Of a DNA stretch of 64,000 bases, positions 11,470-22,095 are shown one piece after another (position 1 is the stretch's first letter; the number at the start of each line of letters is the position of its first letter). Under the pieces are notes generated by a model. That model ran no database searches and was not told the origin of the DNA. It saw nothing but the letters and a program-made list of their open reading frames with translations. The stretch lies in the NCBI GenBank assembly GCA_034401795.1, contig CM067369.1:189616630-189680629 (forward strand), read 5' to 3'. The DNA is from Chaetoderma sp. LZ-2023a. Lineage: Eukaryota; Mollusca; Caudofoveata; Chaetodermatida; Chaetodermatidae. Made by a program: the position numbers and the translations under genes.

Positions 11470-11780
11470 CATAAGGATGCAATACACAGCCTCAGTAGGG
11501 GGTGTCAGATTGAGAACTGATCAAAATCGTCTCAATGCACATCTTCACAGCCTCAAGATTAAAGATTCTGCACTGTGTGCGTGTTAGTAGGCAGAAGAAA
11601 CAACAGAACATCTCTTGCAGCCCTGTCAGTGGTATGAACAGGCTAGGAGAAGTTTCTGATCGTTTACAGTATCTTTTGAAGAGAAGATCAGAGGAGACAG
11701 AGGTAGTTTGTTGACCACTGCTGCTTTCACGCAGCAAAAAAGAAAACAGTCGAAGATTACTGTCATGAGAAAGATGAACA
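11470..11780 (+). pseudogene. LINE ORF2 C-terminal fragment
   Basis: The plus strand reads 'VRLRTDQNRLNAHLHSLKIK', then 'DSALCAC', a stop, 'AEETTEHLLQPCQWYEQAR' and 'RLQYLLKRRSEETEVVC'. This is the common C-terminal end of many animal LINE proteins: an RLRTGHxxLNxHLHR helix followed by a CxCG...TxEHxLxxC zinc-finger-like patch. One stop lies inside the patch. It has no upstream RT in frame, so it is a 5'-truncated copy. Confidence 0.65.
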
Positions 11781-12325
11781 CTAGACGAAGCTCCTTTGCA
11801 GAAATCAATTCCCATTAACTATGCACATCTAATGTGCATGCTAGAAGATACTGTAAGAGAGATTTCTGTGTGCCAGAACACACTTTTGGTAAAAGAAATT
11901 GCCGTTGTTGTTATTTGGCGGACATGATCTCCTCATGCTCGGAAAAGTTGAAATCAATAAAATATTTATCAAATTATTCGCCAAATTAGTTTTGCTCCAA
12001 TCGACTTGCAATTTGGTCAACTTCTAGGGGTTATATCGACTTGATTTGGTCTCAAATTTAAAGATGATCGATTTAATAGTTTTCGTGGCATCAGCATTTC
12101 GGTGTCTAGGGTGCCTCTATAGTAAACCTATTAGTCCTGATGTCAGATGCAAATTGTGAACGCACGTTGTAGAGTCCTCCCAATGTTTTTTTTAAAGCAG
12201 GGGACAAAGTAGGTACACCTGACACATCGTGCTATTTGTGTCAGACCATGTGGGTGCCCTCCTTTGGACCATAGAAATGGATTAGGCAGGCATAATTCTT
12301 CCAACATTGTGCACAATGCCAAGAA
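11781..12325. other. No gene seen
   Basis: AT-rich and non-coding. A short stretch near 11900-12010 resembles worn hairpin arms (GCCAAATTAGTTTTG) of the MITE group. Confidence 0.4.
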
Positions 12326-12330
12326 ATGGA

Positions 12331-12740
12331 AATCCAAGATGGCCACTATCTGATTTATCCAGAAATCACATTTCGGTCATAGAGCAGTATAGAAGACTCG
12401 ACAACCCACCAAATAATGTTCTAACAATACATATTTTCATATATTCTAGCCCAAACTCTCCTCCAATCACATAGTTATAGTTATCATAAGAGGCTTAGAC
12501 AGCAGAAACATACTGATCCAAGATAGGCGCCATTCGATTTCTCCGAAAATCACAATTGTGATCATATAACAGTATACAAGACTCAGCAAACCATCAGATT
12601 GTGTACTAACAATATATGTACATATGTATTCCAGCCAGGACAGCCACGTCAGAATGGCATCATTTTTATTACAAGCTGATTGTGACAAATGAAAGCTATA
12701 CATCCCAGATGGCCACCATTCTCATTTTACGAAGCGTAGA
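12331..12740. repeat. Tandem repeat with ~185-bp period
   Basis: Two full units and the start of a third align: CCAAGATGGCCAC near 12334, CCAAGATAGGCGCC near 12518 and CCCAGATGGCCACC near 12704. The units share ordered blocks (AAATCACA, a GTATA.AAGACTC block, CTAACAATA). The units have diverged clearly from each other. Confidence 0.75.
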
Positions 12741-14748
12741 CCCTGATGTGTACATGCATGTGTACGTAAATGCATGTGGATATTACGATGGTGTGTGGGT
12801 ATATTTCTATTACGAGGTTTAATTAAATGTATTGATTGACGATGGTGTTAGACTGGGTTCCATGCATTCTGTGAAAACTAGTTGATAAACGTAAAGCTAA
12901 CAAGATGATCTGCCAAAGACTCATTCCTGAATCACTAAACAATCCTGCCATTCTCACTGATGAGATGGTTCGTCTTGTGAACATATGCCATGCCCTAGAC
13001 CATCAACAGATTATTATCAGAGGTGCCTAATCTACATATGAACTAGCCACAGCCCTTCCGCCAAAGCCTTTTGAAAGGTAGTGTTACTCTTAAGTGCATT
13101 TCACCAAGCTTATAATTATGTTAAAGCCTAGACAGTGGTGTAAAGGAACTAATTGTCTCCACAGGACTCCGCAGGATTGTGCTTGGAAGAAACTGCTACG
13201 AAGATCATTGATGACTGCGGATACCATTGCTAAACTCCCAACGCTATTCAAATGCACAATTAGGTGTTCACCCAGTTGCATTGGCAGATATTTGAGAAGA
13301 GGGCCGAACAGACTGATAACTTTACCTGAAATTACATGGTCTCAGTGGTAATTGCAGTAGTGGGTGCTAATGACATTATTATAGCCGAAAAAAACAGCAG
13401 ATTGTAGATGTCGACCTATATAGCTAATATATTTATAGAACTATGACGATCAGTTCAACCATTCCATGCATAGTAAACCTACAGTTGTATTTTGTTTGAC
13501 ATTCGTTAGGATGACAAATATCCTGCACAAATTCAAATAATTTATTAACGAGGCGAAGGGATTTGGCTGGGAACTCATAAAGTAGGCAAACATTCTTCCA
13601 TGAATTGGGGAAGCATTTCATCACAAATATGCACACAATCATTACCACTCTTCATTCTACTGCTCCAGACATATTCACGGTTCTTATGAATGGCGCCTTT
13701 GAAAATAGACGAGCAGAATCAGCAGATGACCATCACAGCGTTACTACGTGGCATGCTCTTAGAAGAACATAATCTATAATGTGGATGCCATAGAGCCGTT
13801 TGGTCTAGCTGAAATAACAATGAAAAGGTGCCTGTACAAAATGGATATACATACTAAGCATTTTCTCAGCTGCTGTTTTATCAGAGTGTAAGATGGTGCT
13901 TTATAATGATTCCTCTACCACAGACGGTGCCCATCACGAACCAAACGACACTTAAGTCAACGGAAACATAGAACATGCCCTGAGTATTATCAAATCTATA
14001 GTGGAAACCTCATATGGTTCTGAAAGTGACATACATTGTCACAGGCGAGGATGGCATTACTCAAAAGAAAGTCGTGAAAATAAAGACATCCCACACTTAA
14101 CGCCAAAGGATAAAAAATCTTAGAACTCAACAGACATCTAACGAAATAAAACAAATGGCGTCTCTTTTGAGGAAGACGCATCTGACAGCTTGTGGAAAAA
14201 ATGCTGATGCTGTACTGTTAGAAACTATGAATACAGTGCAGTCCCCTCTCATTACTCGATTATGCAGGCATCTGTACTAGCTTGCGCGGGACGACTGCCC
14301 TCGCTAGATAGTAGGGAGCATGCAGTCAACAGCTTCCGTCGTCGCGCATGCGCACTGGGCCCACAACATACTTTAGGACTGTAAAATTATCTGAAATGAC
14401 CTGTCGGATAATTTGCTTTCGCTCGCTTATTCCATAACAGATTGGAAAGATATAGATATCATTGAAACCGCCCCTTCGTCAAGATCCTGAAATGGGTTTT
14501 AGAGATATTTTCTAGGATATATTGTTGTGGAGAATATACCGAAATTAAGGAATTTCCCTTTTCAGCAACCAACGCTGACCAGTAAGTCAGAGGCTGGCGC
14601 GCCCAAAATGATGTGTCCAGCCGACGCAAACAAAAGGATCTGATTCGCTCTTGAACGAGGGACGAGTCGCATAACCCCTCATGGTCAGTATGTAAGCCAC
14701 CTCGCAAGCAGAGTCAGATGTTTTTGTAAGTTCTTGTTGTTGTTTAGG
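12741..14748. other. No recognisable gene
   Basis: Two kilobases with open frames up to 85 codons (13094-13351 plus strand) that show no motif I recognise. Stretches near 12890-13030 and 13990-14200 read as short protein-like pieces between stops, so old transposon remains are possible. No family can be named. Confidence 0.4.
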
Positions 14749-14890
14749 AGGCCGCGGCTTGGTGTAGTGGCTCAGGACTACTTAATCAGAGAACCCGATT
14801 CGTACCTGAGCTCACCATTGTTGGAACCATGGGCACTCTCCTTTGCTCCTTGCCTCTCTCCACCCAGGAGAATAAATGGCATCAGTTTAA
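14749..14890 (+). mobile_element. tRNA-derived SINE, head and part of body
   Basis: A Pol III promoter pair is visible: box A TTGGTGTAGTGG at 14759-14770 and a degenerate box B CCCGATTCGTACC at 14793-14805, spaced as in a tRNA. The body that follows (CTCTCTCCACCCAGGAG, about 14852) resembles a conserved SINE body segment known in aquatic animals. The tail cannot be fixed. The (ATC)n tract at 15305 is too far away to be assumed its end. Confidence 0.6.
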
Positions 14891-15303
14891 AAGCTGGGGA
14901 AGTTACCAATAATAGACTGAAATAGCACACACCTAGATATGGCGTGAATTGGACCTGGTATGAGGCACTCAATAGACGCCAACAACCCAATAACTTCTTG
15001 AGTCAGTTGCGGGTCACAAAGAGCCGCTAAGTGAGCTGTTTGCCTGAGCACTGCCGTGCTTGCTGGATAAGTCTGGTCTGGGGATGTTTTTGGCGATGAC
15101 CCAGAGCACCAGTATAGCAGTGCCAACAAAAGAAACTAAGTTAAGATCGGCGGCCACAAGCATCTGCTGCATATAAGCGGTATCCAGCTGGCAGATCACA
15201 AATCAGACATTTTCCATCGACACCTTCAGACCTCGTGGGCAATAGCACCAGCCCAGGAAATCCGCCGTCACCACGAAGTGTATATAATCTGTTCTTTTCT
15301 CAC

Positions 15304-15304
<1 letters not shown>
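14891..15304. other. No gene seen
   Basis: Mixed sequence without a coding signal between the SINE and the ATC tract. Confidence 0.4.
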
Positions 15305-15362
<58 letters not shown>

Positions 15363-15380
15363 TATCAACATCATCATCAT
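15305..15380. repeat. (ATC)n microsatellite
   Basis: An almost pure TCA/ATC tract to about 15361, followed by an imperfect end. Confidence 0.97.
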
Positions 15381-15687
15381 TCCAATATATTCCATATGGA
15401 TATAAATTAGTACTACTAGATTATTAATGAACGCTGTCTGTGCTAAAGATCTAACTGTATCTGTTTAAAACCAATTATTGTAGTGTGTAGCATTGGAGTA
15501 GAACACTTATACAGCATACTAAGCATATGACTATGGCAGATATATCGCTACACCCCGTTATAAGGAAAGAGAGATATTGTTACTATGTAATAATAAAATA
15601 GATAGTAATAAATGTCCTCGCAAAGAATCATTCTATTGTCCCGATGATACATTAGTATTGTGCATAGTCTGTTGGTACGCAGGTAAT
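15381..15687. other. No gene seen
   Basis: AT-rich spacer between the ATC tract and the integrase end of the minus-strand Gypsy element. Confidence 0.4.
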
Positions 15688-16172
15688 CTAGTGATGCGTC
15701 CACTCTGTGTGATAGTAGGGTAAGGCATGTGGCCCCACTGTCTCAAGTAAGTCATGGGGCCTCACTGTCTTAATTTGCTGCTTTGCTGGGTAACAACAAC
15801 ACACACCACACTTAGATACTAAATCATGTATTTCTGAATTCATCCCGGGCCGGTAAACACATTCTCTAGCTCCTCGATAGCATGCTTCAATACCGGTCTG
15901 CGATGTATGCAAGCATTAAAAAATTTCAGATTGGAAACTATTAGGAATAACACATTGTTGCCCACGAAAAATGATATCATTCTCTACAGACACTTCATCG
16001 CGGATATGAAAATAGGGAGAAGCTTCGGCACATCATCTCCTTTCACTGGCCAGCCACGGAGAATCAGGACTTTGACGGTTTGGAGTGCACTGTCCTGTTG
16101 GGTCGCTGACTGCATAGAATTTAGTCTGCTTTCTGATATTGTGAGATAATCAGCCATATTTATGCAGTGCAT
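15688..16172 (-). pseudogene. Gypsy integrase N-terminal part
   Basis: The integrase zinc-binding HHCC region is visible: 'HTSQTGIEACYRGARECVY' supplies the second His, and 'SEIHDLVSKCGVC' supplies the Cys pair. Upstream, 'LQTVKVLILRGWPVKG' matches the RNase H-integrase linker, where GWP is common. The DDE catalytic core is absent because the element stops here. A frame break lies near 15905. Confidence 0.8.
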
Positions 16173-16179
16173 TTCCTCT

Positions 16180-17100
16180 TCTCCTTAAGATCAACCTGGT
16201 CCTGTGTGGTTGGTAAATAAGCTCGTGAAAGTGTGTCTGCCAGATAGAGTTGCGATCCTTTTATGTAGACAATTGCCACATCATATTTCTTAAGTGCTAG
16301 AAGCATACGCTGGAGTCGTTTTGGTGCTGCAAGGGGAGACTTCTTCTGAATGGATTCTAAAGGCGTATGGTCACTTTCTGCTGTAAATCTGCTCCCATAG
16401 ATATATTAGTGGAATTTTATACATGCTTAGACAATTGCTAACAGTTCTTTTTCGATCTGAGCATAGTTCCTTTCAGTGGCAGTGAGTGCATGGCTAGCAT
16501 ATACAAGGCGCCTAAACCAGTTTCAGATGTATCACATTGCATCGTAACTTCATCTTCACTGTCAAAATAATTAAGAACTTGCGTAACTGCTAATTTAATG
16601 TTCCGAAAGGACCTTTCATGTTCAAAATTCCAATTCCACTCAGAATATTTTCTTGTCAACTGTCTTAGAGGTTCACACAACTCTGAAAGTCCTTTTAAGA
16701 ATCTCGATAAATAATTGACAAGTCCTACAATTCGTTGCACAGCCTGTACATTCGTAGGTTGAGGCACTTTTATAATAGTCTCTGCCTTATTTAGGTCAGC
16801 ATCTAAATCATTGACACTTAACAAATAGCCAATGAATGAAACTTCTTAACATTTCAATTTAAGTTTGCCACGATTCAGCTTAATACATGCCTGTCGACAC
16901 CGTTCCAGAAGTCTGACGAAGCATTCGTCATGGTTAGCGATGGCAGTTTCAAGAGTGCCACATTCACCAATAGTTAGAATTTCGTCCGTGATGAGAAACG
17001 TTACTGGTAAGTCTTGTAGAGCTTCATTTATTCGTCTTTGAAATAGCTCTTGAGTTGGAGAGACACCAAATGGCAATCTTAGCCATCGGACTCTCCCAAA
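16180..17100 (-). pseudogene. Gypsy reverse transcriptase and RNase H
   Basis: The frame starting near 17076 reads 'MPFGVSPTQELFQRRINEAL', the usual FGL/V..AP..FQ block. The catalytic box that should be YXDD reads 'LITDEILTIG', so the second Asp is Glu. 'VQRIVGLVNYLSRFLKGLSE' is the thumb, 'TMQCDTSETGLGALY' the RNase H start and 'LYLADTLSRAYLP' its end (about 16215). Stops separate RT from thumb and break RNase H. The missing Asp alone would abolish polymerisation. Confidence 0.88.
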
Positions 17101-17297
17101 TGGTGTACCAGATGTAGTATGTAGTCTAGACTAAAGTGGCATGCCAAAATCAGTTTTTGACATCCCATTTTGTGAAGACCTTTGCTTTCGAAGGTTCTGG
17201 AAGTAAATCCTCAATCACGGGAAGAGGGTAGTGACTACGTTTTGGGGTCAATACAGATGTGTAACTCACCATTGGATTTCTTTGCAACCACAAGGCT

Positions 17298-17620
17298 TCA
17301 CACCCAATCCATAGGCTCATCTACACACTCAATAATACCACGTTTTAATAGCTTAGTGAGTTCACTTTTGAGCTTCTTCTTTAGCGCTATTGTTACCCGA
17401 CGGATGTGCCACTTGACTGGTGGTACTGAGGAGTCAATCTCTAGTGATTGCTCTCCATCCCACAGTCCAACTTCACCATTAAACACATCCTTATATGCTG
17501 ACATAATGTTCTGCTTTGTAAGATGTGTCATCAACATAGGGTCACTTGATGACCCAGGACTGTTCGACTTGGCAGTATTGATCGCTAAAATCGCTAAAGT
17601 TTTCTCATGGAGCACTTTCT
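17298..17620 (-). pseudogene. Gypsy protease-to-RT linker and RT N-terminus
   Basis: The minus strand contains 'SAYKDVFNGEVGLWDGE', then 'EIDSSVPPVKWHIRRVTIAL' and 'ELTKLLKRGIIECVDEP', the classic start of Gypsy RT, where a conserved Ile-Ile-Glu precedes the first palm block. It leads directly towards the RT fragment at 17.08 kb, with 17.1-17.3 kb badly eroded. The protease DTG box is not readable. Confidence 0.85.
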
Positions 17621-17984
17621 CTAGTATGCTTTTGCACCAAGAAGACGTGTCACCTTTTGCTTTACTACTACAAATTCAATCTTATACTTTTTTAGTTCTT
17701 TGGGATGCGCACCATTAGCTTAGCCGTAACTAAGGTTTTGTTGAGCATTGCCAAAGTTACTGGCATTTTGTTAATCTTAGTGTCCCGTGGTATATTTAGA
17801 ATCGAAATCACATTGATTTCAGTTGTACATTAAGTTTTTCAATTGTTATAGTAGCAAATATCTTATTCTTCACCGATCTTATTGCATTGACAGTTTTCAC
17901 AGAAAATATGTCTTCAGCTGATGATGTATCGGAAGATGCTGAAGAATATGTTTCTGCTACATCATGTGTTTAATGAGTTTTCTA

Positions 17985-18740
17985 ACATGTAACATTTCCA
18001 TGGCACTTTATACCGAGATGTGACGGCTTGCCACACTTATTGCAACATTTCCCGTATACTGAACACTTTGGCCCGTCTGGCTCGTGTTTCTTACTACAGA
18101 ATTTGCAATGCTATTTTAGATGACGGTATTGCTTATCCGTGGGAGTTCGCTTCGAAATCCCCGGTTTCGATACTATTTGCTTCTTAGCTTGGGTGTGTTC
18201 CTTCGAAATGCCATGATTTACCTCCTCTTTGTTTGTCATCCACCTGACTTGGGATGTAGTAGCTTCTGGTGATCAGCAAATGTCTATGCAACGAGTCAAT
18301 GTCAGATTTGGTTCTTGTAATAACTTTTATAATCTCTAAGGCCACATACAATCCGATCCCGAATGAGTTCACTTTGAAGATCACGGAAATTACATGAGTG
18401 AGATTATGCTCTGTTAGAAGCATAGGTTTCAATGTTTTCACCTTCCAGATTATTAAAAAATGTATCGTTCATAAATGGCATTTGATTCGCCAAGGCGGTG
18501 TTTTTCCATTAAAGCTAACACGCTGTTCATATTAATTTTGTCTTCCTCCGATTTAAAAGGTAGTCCATCATAAATATCAATCGCATCGGTCCTAAACTAA
18601 TAATAAATGCTGCAATACGATTTTTATTGTCCTGTTCTTGTATTCCTGTTACTATCTCAAACGAGTCCCTAATTTTCTTCCAGCCGTTCCAATTTGCAAC
18701 CCTGGCGGCATGTACTCTGACGTCCTACTCTGTACAGTCC
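17985..18740 (-). pseudogene. Gypsy gag with CCHC zinc knuckle
   Basis: On the minus strand, about 18115-18005 reads 'CKFCSKKHEPDGPKCSVYGK' followed by 'CCNKCGKPSHLGIKC'. This is a double-Cys segment plus a CxxCxxxxHxxxxC knuckle, as in Gypsy gag. Upstream (18.2-18.72 kb) is a charged helical region broken by stops, which is the probable capsid part. The start codon cannot be defined. Confidence 0.7.
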
Positions 18741-18829
18741 CACATGTGCCCCGGAAGTTGCCTGGTCGGTCATTATGACATATTGCTAAACGTTTTGTAT
18801 ACAAAAGATGGCCCGTATATGTAGCCGTC

Positions 18830-19415
18830 AACGTCTATAGTTATTTACAGTTCCATAGAATGATGATCATTCATACACGCATTCGTAGATTTTAAAATTC
18901 CTAAAAACTCGCCGATTTAATGGTTCTTAAGCGCATCCATAGATTAAAGGGTTTCCAAGATTCAACTGCATAGTTCATAGTTTTCACAGTTCTTAGAGGC
19001 TTCCGTAGATCCAAATCTCTTAAAAATCACTTTTAAATGTGATGGACCTCCAAGGTTTCCGTGGGTGTAGATTTTCGTAATATTACTTCTATAGTTTATA
19101 GTTTGTGGATGCTTCCATAGATAAATATTCTTTTGAAATATCACGTCAGTAGTTTATGGTCCGTGTAGTCTTCCGTAGGTTTAGATTTTCGAAATATCAC
19201 TCCTGTAGTTTATGGTCCGTGGCAGCTTCCGGAGATGTAATTTGAGCAAAATATCACTTTAATATGTTATAGTCCGCCAAAAGCCTCCATAGAGGCAGAT
19301 TTTCAGGAACAAATCACCTCAATAGTTTATGTTTCTAATGCGCTTCGGTAGACTTAGATTTTCTGAGAATTAATCTTACCCGTTATTGTCCCTATGCGCA
19401 TCCATATTTTTAGCA
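18830..19415. repeat. Degenerate 57-bp tandem repeat array
   Basis: About ten units contain a core like GCTTCCGTAGATTTAGATTT preceded by AATATCAC and AGTTTATGGTCCG. Core positions are near 18885, 18939, 19005, 19061, 19117, 19175, 19231, 19289, 19348 and 19405, giving spacings of 54-66 and mostly 56-59 bases. The array lies just 5' of the minus-strand gag, so it may be leader sequence of that element. Confidence 0.85.
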
Positions 19416-19539
19416 AAACTTACTGGGAACGCCATGGTCCATGTATCTGGATTCTGGAACACCGTACTATTGTCGTAATTCGATATACTGAACATAACTG
19501 ATCCCATTTTCCGTAAGCAATCTGGTACAGCTGGTAGTG

Positions 19540-19745
19540 ATTGTGATCGTGGTCGTAGTGGTGCTGGCGATGGTGGTGGTAATGGTGGTGGTGGTGGTGG
19601 TGGTGGTAGTGGTGGTGGTGGTGATGATGATAGTGATGGTGATGGTGGTGGTGGTGGTGCTGATGGGGTAATGGTGGTGGTGGTGATGGTGATGGCGGTG
19701 GTGGTTGTAGTGGTGATGATGATGGTGGTAGTGTTGGTGATATTG
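19540..19745. repeat. GGT/GAT-rich microsatellite
   Basis: Imperfect (GGT)n with GAT interruptions. The long open frames in both directions (poly-Thr/Ile, poly-Pro, poly-His) are artefacts of the repeat. Confidence 0.95.
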
Positions 19746-19995
19746 CCCATGAACTAGCTGATGAAGAAATTTCTGTCATTTTTACCATAGAAAAATCAGG
19801 AACACCTTCTCACCTAGGAATCGCATTAATGGATGCGTACTAGATCATTCTACTACTATGCAACGTCGGTCGTCTCACCAAATACAACACCGGTCATGGG
19901 TATTGGATGATAAATGGATATTATGTGTGCTAATAAGCAAATACAAAAGTGAAACAATCAGAGAGCCATTGAGTCTCAGATAACACAGTTAGGCG
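19746..19995. other. No gene seen
   Basis: Short spacer with no coding signal. Confidence 0.4.
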
Positions 19996-20585
19996 CGCAG
20001 ATACAGAGGAACAAGATAGACGCATTCTAGCCTTACTTGGCAGTCAGGATATGATAGCGGCTAGAGCTCACTACCGCAGTTTCTTGCCATACAAATTATA
20101 CTAGACATAGACCAACGAAAAGCTTACGAAAAGCTGTTTCAGTATATACAGCTTGAGAACATTGGCAAATAAACGGCCATTGAACTAGCTTCCAAGCTTG
20201 CGCAATTTATGTCAGACATGGGGATAGCAGATGTGTTGGAGGAAACTAAGAACGATTTTCGAAGGCGAATAGCGACTGAGATCGGTGAGACTATTACAAT
20301 TCTTTGCAAATGACAAAGGCAAATTATTTCTACTCACAGACACCGTTTCTATCTAGCGTCTTGCAATTGAAAACAACAGATTGACAGATGAAATAAGCAA
20401 AGGGAAACGCCTTGCTTCTGATATAAAGAAAGCTCTGGAACAAGTGGTCTTATACAGATGTGCAACAATAAAATAATTATAGGAAGAGCTTCCATGGTCA
20501 CCAGGGGCGTCGTGCAAGACCAACATTTGGAGGAGATGATAACTAGTCCGGGTGACATAATTGTCAGGTTAACTCAAAAGGTTTA
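19996..20585 (+). pseudogene. Uncharacterised multicopy invertebrate protein family, N-terminal block
   Basis: Readable pieces on the plus strand, with stops and frame changes, are 'RILALLGSQDMIAARAHYRS' (about 20020), 'KTIELASKLAQFMSDMGI'-like text with a stop (about 20170), 'FRRRIATEIGETITILC' (about 20260) and 'ASDIKKALEQVVLY' (about 20420). I recognise this order (DMxAxEAxYH, LxxxMxxxGI, HIRRKxExEFG) from the N-terminal part of a large, highly duplicated and functionally unknown protein family of marine invertebrates. Its middle and C-terminal parts occur at 28.0 and 57.0 kb on the same strand. The function is unknown. The link is from remembered family patterns. Confidence 0.5.
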
Positions 20586-20749
20586 ACCAATAGTGAAGAC
20601 CAAGCAGCTGGTATTCATCGCGTCCCCCCCCCCACGCCGCCCAGAAATTTATATATAAAATGGATTCTCCTTGAGGCCATTTAGAAAACAAATAGGTCAG
20701 CAAGCCAGGGCAATATGCATTTATAGTTATTAAGTCAAAAGCCTGGAAA

Positions 20750-21395
20750 GATGAATATCAACATCATTGACACACACATCAAACAAGTGGCTGAATTCAA
20801 GTGTCAGGGAAGCAGCTTCACGAAAGACGGAAGAATTGACAGGGAAATTTATAACAGAATCCCGAACACACACACCATGGACACACGCATATTCATACGG
20901 AGGTCAAAGAGAAGCTGATATATACCATCTGTACACCTACCATAACATATCAATGTCAGACATGGGCTGTACTAAAAAAAACCCAAAAGAAAGCTCCTCG
21001 CCTCCATAATGAGATGTTTGAGAAGGGTAGTATATAAGACCAGAAGAGGCAGGATTAGAAATGAAATAATTAGCGGAATGGTCGGAACAGCACCAATCCA
21101 CCATCACATAAAAAAGCAAATGGTCAAGTGGTTCGGAGACTTGAACAGGATGGCTGCACACCAACCAGCATTCAGAGCATACAAAATGCGCTGCTCAGGA
21201 TTCAAATCAAATGCAATATCAGGAAAAAAGATGGATTGATGGCGAGACGAAACCACCGCAGAACCTTGGTCTATCAACCCTCCAAGCATCCATCTGGCAG
21301 CGGGAAGAAAGCTACTCCTCGCGACACATACAAGATCAAATTAGAGTAAATTATAAGCACGGCCAATGGCATGGTGTCGTGAATACGCTAATTTA
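20750..21395 (+). pseudogene. RTE-like LINE, ORF2 C-terminal fragment
   Basis: 'QVAEFKCQGSSFTKDGRIDR' (about 20787) fits the VxEFKYLGSxFTxDGRxxxEI block just after the RT palm. Then 'MRCLRRVVYKTRRGRIRNEI' (about 21009), 'KKQMVKWFGDLNRM' (about 21110) and a basic 'GKKMD' tail match the LRRI...TRRDRIRNE, QLRWxGHxxRM and GRPR pattern of RTE-clade LINE C-termini. Several stops lie between the blocks. It is a 5'-truncated plus-strand copy. Confidence 0.75.
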
Positions 21396-22095
21396 ACAAA
21401 ATGTAACCTTTTAACCCGGCACCTGCTCAACATAAATGTCATTTTGCAATATCCAATCATATGGTTACTGGCATGACCAATTTAGTTGAATTCCACCAAA
21501 TGGTTTTGGAGAAAATATCCGGACTGACAGACAAACGGATAGGATATTTCAGTAACCGTAACAGCTTCTGTAATAAGAATGGTGAGAAAAATCTTTGTAA
21601 ACATTGTTTTTATTTATGAAATACATGGGCAATAAGCCATTGTATTTATACAGTGAGGCAATCAAATCTATAAGAAGGATTGGAGATTGAAGATGAAACT
21701 GGACAAATTATGAAATTTTTCCTATCATTTCAGTTATGTCTGTGTGGAAATACGCCATGTATGATCATGAAACGTGTAATCGTAAAGAATAGACCATTTA
21801 AGCTAAATACACAGAGATGTGTGAATTTCTGTTTAATTAGGATTCGACAATATCGGAATACTTAAAATCTCTGATTTGTACGAAAATTGCGAAGGTTAAA
21901 ATAATCACCAAGATATGTCGGCGCGCAGAATTATGTGAATTATTGTAGTATATACACATATTATGCTACGGAGGCTGGGGCCAAATCGATATAATCTATA
22001 TAATAGTTTTAGAACTTCATTATATATAACAAGGAATATATACATCTTGTAGGAAGTTGTAGGCAGATTTCTTCTCCGTAACCCCGTTCGTGCAC
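21396..22095. other. No gene seen; possible repeat 3' UTR piece
   Basis: Near 21470-21545 a stretch reads GACCAATTTAGTTGAATTCC..GGTTTTGGAGAAAATATCC..GACAGACAAACGG. This resembles a short block seen in the untranslated tails of invertebrate repeats. Otherwise nothing was recognised. Confidence 0.35.

Larger units (their letters stand above)
15688..18740 (-). mobile_element. Ty3/Gypsy retrotransposon, minus strand, degenerate
   Basis: Read on the minus strand, the order is gag with zinc knuckle (18.7-18.0 kb), protease-RT linker (17.62-17.3), RT (17.08-16.85), RT thumb and RNase H (16.82-16.2) and integrase N-terminus (16.1-15.69). This is standard Gypsy order. The 3' half of integrase and the 3' LTR are missing and no LTR pair was found. 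A 57-bp tandem array lies directly upstream of gag. Confidence 0.85.

Noticed and set aside
15305-15380. ATC tract as the SINE tail
   Set aside because: It lies more than 400 bases past the recognisable SINE body, and the sequence between shows no SINE character.
18830-19415. CRISPR-like array
   Set aside because: The units are degenerate and contiguous without unique spacers, the setting is eukaryotic, and no cas genes exist here.
19376-19788. Poly-Pro, poly-His and poly-Thr frames
   Set aside because: Products of a (GGT)n/(GAT)n tract.
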